This document shows, piece by piece, positions 53,182 through 60,969 of a DNA stretch of 64,000 nt. The stretch is from NCBI GenBank assembly GCA_002633025.1, contig NMRB01002705.1:13774-77773 (forward strand), in the 5' to 3' direction. A program made the position numbers and the translations under genes. The notes beneath the pieces were generated by a model. That model saw only the letters and a program-made list of their open reading frames with translations. It had not been told where the DNA came from and made no database searches. Every line of letters starts with the position of its first letter. The first letter of the stretch is position 1. This DNA comes from Notospermus geniculatus. Lineage: Eukaryota > Nemertea > Pilidiophora > Heteronemertea > Lineidae.

Positions 53182-54587
53182 TCAAATAGGACTTCCGATA
53201 TAATGTCTTAAAACTAGCAACAGAGTGGCTGATTTAATATTATTGGGTAGAGAGTTCCAATGTCTACAAGCAGAAGGGATGAATGATGTTAAATATCGAT
53301 TTGTTCTACCAAATGGAGGAATGAACTGCAAAGGGGATCTCAGTATATTAACAGTACCAACCCTAGTACATTTCGTCAAAACATAACGAGAAAATAAAGG
53401 TGATGTTAAACCATTTACTACTTTAAAGAAAAGTGTTGTCCTAAAAGATACAACTCTTTCAGAAATTTTCGGCCAACCGAGCTCTAAGCGTAACCTATCA
53501 TAGCCTGTTCGCCTTAAAGCCCCGCTGACAGTTAGGGCGGCCTGATATTGAATATTTTCAAGTCTATTGACTGACTGTGGTTGTCCACCATATAAAGCAA
53601 GACAATAGTCCATAATAGATCTCACCATAGTAACATAAAGAGTATTAAGAGACGATCTTGGGCCAATATTTTTTAGTTTTCGAAGTACATTTAGCCGCTT
53701 CATACATGTACACTTAGAAACGACAAAGTCAACATGATCCTCCCAATCAAGTCTAGGATTCAAGTTGACACCGAGGTGTTTATGCTTGAAAACCTGTTGG
53801 ATTAATTTACCAAAAAAAAGGAGATAATTACAAGGCGATGGTACTCTTTTACTGGACAAGGTCATTGCCTCTGTTTTTGCAGGATTAAAATTGACAAGCC
53901 AGGCAAAGGACCATTTTTCAATAGATTTAAGATCAGCATTCAGTTTACGGAACGAGGAATCAAGGTCATCAAATACATTAAGTAAAGTGGAGTCATCCGC
54001 AAACAAGAAGATATCAGAAGTGACTTCATTAAAGCCCAGGTCACACTGTGGCGACTTAGGCGGGCGAATCCCCGCGAACTAGAATGAAATGGTCCATGGA
54101 CCATGTGCTCACCCCTTTGTAATGACAGAGAGAAGTATGTACATGGTCCATGGACCATTTCATTCTAGTTCGCGGGGATTCGCCCACCTAAGTCGCCACA
54201 GTGTGACCTGGGCTTAACTATGTCATTGTTATACATGACAAATAATAGAGGGCCTAAGACAGAGCCTTGTGGCACGCCGGCCTTTATAACAGAGAAGTCA
54301 GAGCACACTCCGTTTAAGACCACACGTTGCTTACGATTAAACAAATAAGAATTGAACCACTGTAAGAGATTTCCCTCAATTCCGAACTGTTCAAGTTTAC
54401 AAAGAAGTCCAGCGTGCCACACTCTATCGAAGGCTTTACTTATATCAAGAAAAACCATGTGTACCTCATGCCCTCTTTCAAATGCATCGAGAATTTTATC
54501 ACAAACAATAATCAGTTGGTTCAATGTTGAGTCTCCGGGCATTAAAAAAAAACCTTTTCCCTTTGGGTGACCGTAGTTCACATGCAT
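53182..54587 (-). pseudogene. LINE reverse transcriptase, split by a palindromic insertion
   Basis: Right part (54555-54218): NQLIIVCDKILDAFERGHEV, MVFLDISKAFDRVWHAGLLC, QRVVLNGVCSDFSVIKAGVP, QGSVLGPLLFVMYNNDIV. Left part (54028-53182): NEVTSDIFLFADDSTLLNVF (catalytic FADD), HLGVNLNPRLDWEDHVDFVV, SIMDYCLALYGG and RHWNSLPNNIKSATLLLVLR. Domains are palm, fingers and the C-terminal region of a CR1/Jockey-like LINE. Removing the 181-bp element at 54033 plus one TTAA joins DIV to NEV in frame, so the protein was intact when it was hit. The endonuclease is missing, as in 5'-truncated copies. Confidence 0.9.
54033..54213. mobile_element. 181-bp palindromic element with TTAA duplication
   Basis: GCCCAGGTCACACTGTGGCG continues for about 80 bp and returns as its complement ending CACTGTGACCTGGGC-like. 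The centre holds AATGACAGAGAGAAG. TTAA flanks it (54029-54032 and 54214-54217). A partial copy with CATGGTCCATGGACC is at about 34936. Confidence 0.95.
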
Positions 54588-54790
54588 GGTGATGTGGTAG
54601 GCCGAGGCCTAGGCCTAGTGTCGTTGTAGATCATGAGATGTTTTGAAAACAATGTGGACAATTCATTCGTTCAAAGGCAAGCATTTTGGGGACCATCACG
54701 AGGTTATGAGACCTCTGCCTCCACGGTCCTAACACTTTCAAAATGTCGTAAAATTCAATACCGGTACTGTGAGGCTTTAAGCTGATAGAT
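54562..54790. repeat. Duplication copy 2 (right part) and an inverted repeat end
   Basis: 54562-54690 resumes the match to copy 1 (CCCTTTGGGTGACCGT... to CAAGCATTTTGGGG). From 54692, GACCATCACGAGGTTATGAG through TGTGAGGCTTTAAG at about 54780 is a diverged inverted copy of the CTTTAAAGCCCCACTG family. Confidence 0.8.
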
Positions 54791-55592
54791 TTCGACCAAA
54801 AGTAAATTGGAAAGGAGAGGCAATAGAGTTATTGAAAAGGTTTGGTGGGGTATAATTGATTTGAGGGTGGATTGCTTTGAATGATTGCTGGCCTTGTGCT
54901 GACATTGAGTGGAAGTGTTGTTGAAGTTCACTGAGACAGTGCTGTCTCGAGTGGCAGTTTTTACGTTGGTCATTGTGATAGAGTCACCGATCTTCATCCT
55001 GAAGTTGAAATGAAAATGAGTTATTATTGTTATATTTTGCATGGAGTTCATTGGATAGGAGTACTTCATGTGACAACTGTGATGAGACAAGACGTTTTTG
55101 TATTAATATATGTTAACATAGTGGGTGCAGTTTGTATGTTCATTATTATTTTATGGGTGTTGAAGACATGGCCATTTGAGGGTGTTTGGAGGTTGTGCGC
55201 TCTTTCCTGCCGCTGATGTTAATTTGCCAGATGGCATCTTGAGGATCTGAGGTATTGGGGACACAGGAGCTGACACAGGCTGCAGCAGTAATTTGGCCTC
55301 AGTGATGTAAGTATTATTCAGGGGTGTTTGTGTGGTTCGTTTTGTAGATTTTGGATAATCTTGTCATGACAATGTCTCGGTCTTTTGCAATGAAATTTGA
55401 GATGATTACGTTGTTTCCCTGTTTGATCTTCGGAAAATGTATTGGGCAGTAGGATACGAGTCCGAAGTAGCCAGTGGTGTCGGCAATTGCGGCTTTGTTC
55501 ATCATCTTTTCTTCTCGAGATGGCAATGATGTGTATGCAATCTCATCGGTGGTGTCAACAATTTGACATTTCAGGCCATTTTTCATGCTCAC
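54755..55592 (-). pseudogene. OB-fold gene, copy III
   Basis: Domain A (55575-about 55325) reads NKAAIADTTGYFGLVSYCPI, HFPKIKQGNNVIISNFIAKD, RDIVMTRLSKIYKT. After a frame change, TYITEAKLLLQPVSAPVSPI, PQILKMPSGKLTSAAG follows as the linker seen in copies II and IV. The next exon begins after AACTTCAG at about 55000: MKIGDSITMTNVKTATRDST, VSVNFNNTSTQ. Order and motifs (KAAIAD..., SKIYKT...) match domain A of copies II (TKQFKT) and IV (TKIFKT). The frame change near 55320 suggests decay. Upstream exons were not found. Confidence 0.45.
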
Positions 55593-55599
55593 ATCCTAA

Positions 55600-56420
55600 T
55601 TTGTCTTTAGTTTTCGAATTTGCTGTAGGGTAATCATCTGAAAAGAGAAGAAAAGTAGTATTGACGATATATTTGCTTCTTGTGTGTATTATCGCAACTG
55701 GGTAGATATGATGTAAGGTATGTGTTGAGGTATCTTAGAGTATGGATCAAATGCAACTTGTACGTATTACCTGTGTAGAGATTTGTGATATCCAAAATGA
55801 GCACAAAGAACGACAATCAATGTACAATAAGTTGGAAAGTCGTCCCTGAATCATTTTGGCGACCAAGGGTTGTGACATCGCTCCGCCCTCCGACTACGCT
55901 CGCACAAACCCTTTCGCAGTCGTCATACATATCAGTTGAGGCCTAGCAAGTAATATTTTCAAATCAGTTGGATACTTCCTGTGCTTTTACTGGAAAAACT
56001 GCCTTGAAATTTTCAGAAGTCAATAATGGAGGGGGGGGGGCGGGCTGCTCTTATGGCCATGATTCGGTTACTGCAAGTTGAAGAGTTTACCGAATGAATC
56101 AATTGATTCGATAATCTTAACCACGTGCAGTCCAGCTACACACTTTTGACACTTCTGTATACGTCACGTAAGTGCAGCCCTGACCATATCAGTTTTTTTT
56201 TAGAAACGATGGCCTGAACTCTAAAAACACAAATTACATTTCTTACATGTATCTAGTGTACTGACCGCGATAATAGAAATGGCACTTTTACCCACCAAAA
56301 TGACAAAATGAATGTGCGGCATCATGCGAAAGTTAAAAAAATGACCGCACGTTTTCAGTGATTCCAAAATTCGGGTTAAGCAGGTTTTTAACATGGGATT
56401 TGTGCAGTACAGGGGCGGGG
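55600..56420. other. No gene recognised; contains shared 50-bp block (copy B)
   Basis: 55866-55916 (CCAAGGGTTGTGACATCGCT, CCGCCCTCCGACTACGCTCG, CACAAACCCTT) is the inverse of 12030-12084. A G-run lies at 56030-56042. Otherwise short ORFs only. Confidence 0.6.
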
Positions 56421-56429
56421 GGGGGGCCN

Positions 56430-56735
56430 TGGATACCACATGGCTATCTTTATTACAGGAAAAAAATAGGCCGAAAAATATTTGGAGGAACACCGTTTCC
56501 ATGGCAACCGTTTGATGTGCTCCAAAATGGCCTTATTTGGCCGACGAGATCCCGGTATTCACATTTTTTAGATGTAATACACATCGTTTTCATACTATAG
56601 TGGTTACCAAAATGAAAAATGATGGAAATTTATGACATTTTATGTTTGTTTTAATATGCTTGTAGTGTTCCATTCTGTTTCCATGGCAACCATTGAATGT
56701 TTTTGTACACAGGTTCAGGTTCTAAACGCATTTTC
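56430..56735. repeat. 300-bp block duplicated at 59213
   Basis: From TGGATACCACATGGCTATCT to GTTTTTGTACACAGG this is almost identical to 59213-59496. Each copy borders a single N (56429 and 59497) and, for the second, another duplicated block. This looks like overlapping contigs or two haplotypes joined in line. Confidence 0.9.
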
Positions 56736-56739
56736 ATTG

Positions 56740-57285
56740 TCACCATAGACAGACCCTGTAAGTTCTGAAATTGTCATATTGTGGTACATTGTAGTTGGAT
56801 TTCACTATTTAAATATTGCAGCAGTGCCACCTATTATTTTAGTTTTGCGCCAGAGGTTTTGTATATACATCCCAGTACTAATGCACTGCGAAGGAATTTA
56901 AAAAAAATATTTACCAATGGGGTTCAACTACAGTGAAAACCGATTTTCACGAAAGCGATTGCACCGCCCCCTTTCATCTTAATTCATGCTGAGGCATGAT
57001 GGAACATCACCATGCACCAACATCCAATCAAATTCGACCTCATTAAAAAAATTATCTATTTCCATGTGCACACAGAATAATAGTCGCATAACTGGGGAAT
57101 ATCTCGCTCTCTTTGCTTTTTACTATTTTCAGAAGTGTCAGGGTGGTTTTCAGCATTTTGGGGCCTATTTTTTACGTTTGCGGTAGTGTTATTCTGCTAT
57201 TGTTTTCAGGGTTTCGACGCTGTTTAGTGCTGTTTTTATTTTTAAACGGGTTATTTTTGACGTTTTTGCAGTAGGTTTGTTTCGT
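56740..57285. other. No gene recognised
   Basis: Spacer. A/T-rich, short ORFs only. Confidence 0.5.
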
Positions 57286-57289
57286 TTTG

Positions 57290-57720
57290 GAGTGGCTCCT
57301 TATTACTCACAGCCTCACGTACTTTCCTACGTTTTTTTTCATTTCATCCAGTTCATCCTCCACCATCGTTCTTTTTAAAGATTTTTGCTCTGTCATCTTC
57401 TTCCTTTCTTCTTCTAGATGGGCTTTGTACTTGGCCCAAGCAGAATACACTCCTCAACAGCTCTTTGGTCAGTGGCACCTTAGCAGACCCCCACACACCG
57501 ACACGTACTAGAAATCACAAATGATTCTGTGGGAAACGATAGTGTCGTCCTGCATGTGCGAAATTATCCCTATTAATTGAAACGTCCCTTTCCACAGTTG
57601 CCTGCCCATGTGAAAGAAGAAGTAACTTCCTCATGACGTTCCAAAGCTCTGGGTACACATTTGACATCTTGTCGTACGAGAATACATCCACCCTTGTCTC
57701 CTTCAGATCAAACATTCCAA
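57290..57720 (-). pseudogene. hAT-like transposase C-terminal fragment
   Basis: Right to left: MFDLKETRVDVFSYDKMSNV, YPELWNVMRKLLLLSHGQAT, VERDVSINRD, then in another frame VPLTKELLRS, SAWAKYKAHLEEERKKMTEQ and VEDELDEMKKNVG. The block YPELWxVxRxLLxLSHGxAxVERxxS is the hAT dimerisation region as found in a group of marine invertebrate hAT-like proteins, followed by a coiled-coil tail. The catalytic core is absent and frames change near 57500. Confidence 0.55.
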
Positions 57721-58040
57721 AAGATTCATCATTGGCATGGACATCCAGGAAGTTGCTTGTTGGATCACCAAATCACCTGAAATAGTGGACGTACGAATTT
57801 TCAATGAAACAAATTCAACAGATGTACATTCCTGGTGCGATCAGATCGTGAATGGAAAAACAACTTAATATCAAATCAAATTTTTTATTCAAGGGTGAAA
57901 AGAGAACACACCTACAGCATTGCCGCCGCTAAGCTGTTCTCCATCAAAAAGATTATGATCTTTTCATCTTTTTTTTAGGCATGCGGCTGGGTCCTTTTGC
58001 ATATTCTTCGGGTTCAGGCTTGACATCTGCTGCACCAGGG
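57721..58040. other. No gene recognised
   Basis: Spacer between hAT tail and helicase piece. No motif seen. Confidence 0.5.
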
Positions 58041-58045
58041 GGTAT

Positions 58046-58660
58046 TTAAGTGGCGATTTCTCCAGGATCCTTTTTTGCACACTTGGGAGAGGCCAACCCT
58101 GCATCATTTCTGAATTCTGTAACGTGGAGAGGACTTAACTTGCTGACTTTACGAAGTTCCTGAAATAAAACAACTGCGAAACATAAAACATTGGCTGCAT
58201 CTGTGATCCTTTTATTTTTCTCATAACCCAAGAATGTTCTGACGATAGGTTGCCTGAGGCATTCCCCACCTGCTCTGGCATCTTTCAGATATTCCGCCAT
58301 TGTGTCATCTCGTTTTGCCCTCTCGCGCCTGCAGTTCATTAAAGTGCCATCACGCCCAGCCCGACCAATCTCTTGCCAGTTCAAGAAGGCTTTAGCTGGC
58401 ATCCCAATGGGGTGGTAAAGGTATCGAATGTCTTGGATTTCAAAACCCAAACCGAAAACAATGGTTGCAATCAAAAGCCTTATGTAACAAGATGTGCACG
58501 TGCAATACATTATGATTGAATTTGCCGGTTTTTCAGTGGTAAGTGGTTTGGCGCAATATGTTCGGACCAATGCCGAGCCATCGTGCACCGCAGTTTTTCC
58601 GAGATACCGGTACTCCCGAATTTCTTTATAACCTCTTTCAAGAGCTGTGGATGATCTGCA
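58046..58660 (-). CDS. RecQ-like helicase fragment (C-terminal RecA lobe)
   Basis: The ORF 58588-58046 carries IRLLIATIVFGLGFEIQDIR, LYHPIGMPAKAFLNWQEIGR and AGRDGT: motif V (ATxxFGxGxDxxDIR) and motif VI (QExGRAGRDG) of superfamily 2 RecQ helicases. A Cys segment (ECLRQPIVRTFLGYEKN) resembles the start of the zinc subdomain. Upstream, after ATTTGCAG at about 58657, HPQLLKEVIKKFGSTGISEK in another frame could be part of the preceding exon. Walker A and DExH motifs are missing. It could be a spliced host gene or the helicase of a transposon such as those that carry RecQ-like genes. The ORF itself is not frameshifted. Confidence 0.65.
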   Translation of the reverse strand, partial: CRSSTALERGYKEIREYRYLGKTAVHDGSALVRTYCAKPLTTEKPANSIIMYCTCTSCYIRLLIATIVFGLGFEIQDIRYLYHPIGMPAKAFLNWQEIGRAGRDGTLMNCRRERAKRDDTMAEYLKDARAGGECLRQPIVRTFLGYEKNKRITDAANVLCFAVVLFQELRKVSKLSPLHVTEFRNDAGLASPKCAKKDPGEIAT

Positions 58661-58829
58661 AATGGAAATAAAATGTATATTATGTTGCAGTAAATCCCAA
58701 TCCCGCTGCCTGCCCTTCCTCGGAAACAGAATGGGCCATATGAATAAAGGCTAGTGAATGCTTTTACTTGAATTTTTCAATACAAATACACTGCAATGCA
58801 ATGTTGAAGAGCAACAGACACCACGATGA

Positions 58830-59145
58830 TTAATGCAGCAACTGTTCAGAAGTACAGCACAACTCCTTGAAACTTGCTTCAAACAACAGGTGGTTAACTC
58901 TGCAGTTGTGACGGAAGTTTCCTTCATTTTGAATATTTAACAGAGCAACCTTTCTCTCAGTTGATTTCAGTGGGTGCATCAAGGCTTTCTTGACGGCATT
59001 TTCCTTGTGGTGGACACCTGTGTAATGTGTTGAAATTTTATATTTAAATCCAGCCTCACAATAAGCACAGTAGTCCAATTTGCTGTAATTTCTTTGGCCG
59101 GCGGGCCTTTTGCGTAGTTGGGTATTTTAACATCTCTCATAATAT
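58830..59145 (-). pseudogene. Zinc-finger gene family, copy 2
   Basis: MRDVKIPNYAKGP, then LDYCAYCEAGFKYKISTHYT, VHHKENAVKKALMHPLKSTE, RKVALLNIQNEGNFRHN and VNHLLFEASFKELCCTSEQL. The finger is C-x2-C-x9-H-x4-H. It repeats and extends the piece at 46890-47040. One frame change lies near 59100. The C-terminal 90 bp (58801-58890) recur at 59498-59585 next to a single N. Confidence 0.45.
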
Positions 59146-59212
59146 ACATGTAGGCTAGTAAAAATACGAGATGACCCACCACTAATTGCAACATGAACGA
59201 AGTTATGTTTTT

Positions 59213-59590
59213 TGGATACCACATGGCTATCTTTATTACAGGAAAAAAATAGGCCGAAAAATATTTGGAGGAACACCGTTTCCATGGCAACCGTTTGATG
59301 TGCTCCAAAATGGCCTTATTTGGCCGACGAGATCCCGGTATTCACATTTTTTAGATGTAATACACATCGTTTTCATACTATAGTGGTTACCAAAATGAAA
59401 AATGATGGAAATTTATAACATTTTATGTTTGTTTTAATATGCTTGTAGTGTTCCATTCTGTTTCCATGGCAACCATTGAATGTTTTTGTACACAGGNAGA
59501 CACCACGATGATTAATGCAGCAACTGTTCAGAAGTACAGCACAACTCCTTGAAACTTGCTTCAAACAACAGGTGGTTAACGTACCCTGGA
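59213..59590. repeat. Duplicated blocks joined at a single N
   Basis: 59213-59496 repeats 56430-56735; 59498-59585 repeats 58801-58890. The two meet at N59497. The arrangement is best explained by an assembly error. Confidence 0.85.
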
Positions 59591-59599
59591 TTGACACTG

Positions 59600-59900
59600 A
59601 CGTCTGTGAACAAACACCACACTAAAATTCTTTCAACCTGCTTTTCTCTAGAAAATGAAATCAATACCGTATTCAGTTTGTCAATAAGCCTAATCCTAGT
59701 GATCAAATTCCATGACCGAAATATCCCGTTTGGGCTTCTATGAATAGCATTAGTGGACTTAGAAAATTTCCAGGAGAAGACCAATAAACTGGGAACTTCC
59801 TGTTTGTATGTCATATATATCTCGATGTAACAACTCACTTCTTCCAGTAACCGTTTATTAGTTCCACAGTCACTGTATTTGGCTTCATTTTTCACTAGTA
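59600..59900. other. No gene recognised
   Basis: Short minus-strand frames with no motif, ending at the next inverted-repeat element. Confidence 0.4.
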
Positions 59901-59904
59901 TAGA

Positions 59905-60063
59905 GGCTATGCACTGACGTCATCAAGTGACGTCATCAATGGGTATGACGCCACGTGTTGGATGGAAAATGGACGGAGCACGTGGTCAGATGCACTGCGT
60001 CAGCATGTCACAACGTTCCATCCAACATGGCGTCACCTCGCTGATGACGTCACGTGCATAGCA
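59905..60063. mobile_element. About 155-bp palindromic element
   Basis: GCTATGCACTGACGTCATCA on the left and TGATGACGTCACGTGCATAG on the right; inner blocks CACGTGTTGGATGGAA and TTCCATCCAACATGGCG also pair. Several TGACGTCA (CRE-like) motifs and CACGTG boxes are inside. The target duplication is unclear. Confidence 0.85.
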
Positions 60064-60089
60064 TATATTGGCAGCCAAACATTTGGTTC

Positions 60090-60960
60090 TCATCTCCTCC
60101 TCCCATGGATGGGGAATGTTATATGGCAGAACCCTGTCATCCAGTCAAGAGCTGGGATGTACTGAACAAGCAACCTGAAAGTACCAAGCAAAATTTTAAG
60201 ATTCTTGTTGTAGAACGAGATCTCATCTGCTGATGGAATAAAGTCTGCACATGTGACAAAACACGCATTCTTCAGAGGCTTGCTGCCATCAACTAAAAGG
60301 AGATGCACTCGATCCATGGTCCAATTGCTGGCAAGTGATAGTCTTTGTTCCCGTGTTTTTCATTCTCATGTCATTGGTTGTGACACAGATGTCAAGGTTT
60401 TCGCCATTGATTTTGCCGTTTTGCCTTGTGACACACTCTTAATGATGGATTCAGTGGTATGCTCGGAGTAGTCTTTCAAGGGGTCCTCGTAGTTGACGAG
60501 TTCATCTTATGACCCTCCGCTGACATCGTTCGTGGGGTTCTCATTAATTTAGTTCTTTTGTATCATGTGTATAGATTTGAATAGGCTAATGTACATTTGC
60601 ACGTGGAACAATAATTATGCTGAATATAGCTCTGTTATTCTCAGAAATGGAATTCAAAGCATCAAGTTGACAGGTTCATAAGTTGAAGCTCCTGCCTATT
60701 ACGTAGAGCCAAAATTCAGGCAGTGAGAGCCATGCGGTGGCAACACATGAAGTGTATCCCTCAGTAAGTTCATCGTCCGCAGTTACACCTTTAATTACAT
60801 GTTTTAAACCTTCTTTGTGTCAATCATCTTTAACACATATGCAGAATTCGGAGATTACTCCTCCATACTGTCGTCTTCAACAGCATCCCTGGATTTTATC
60901 TCCTCAACCCTATCTACCACTGCCGTCAAAATGACTGGCAGTGGCAGCAGCTGAAGGAAG
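60090..60960 (-). other. Coding-like minus-strand remnants, unrecognised
   Basis: 60317-60150 reads MDRVHLLLVDGSKPLKNACF, VTCADFIPSADEISFYNKNL, KILLG. Upstream, 60520-60390 reads LVNYEDPLKDYSEHTTESII, KSVSQGKTAKSMAKTL. Both look translated at some time and have no family I know. 60530-60960 holds nothing recognisable. Confidence 0.3.
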
Positions 60961-60969
60961 TCCGAAAGG

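Larger units (their letters stand above)
52223..54561 (-). mobile_element. LINE insertion with further nested elements
   Basis: The duplicated host sequence is cut inside TTTCCCTTT: it is present at 52213-52223 and again at 54555-54564, a target duplication. The left edge has an (ATTT)n run, which on the minus strand is the (AAAT)n tail of a LINE; the 5' end is on the right. Inside lie the element at 52279, the reverse transcriptase and the palindrome at 54033. Confidence 0.8.
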
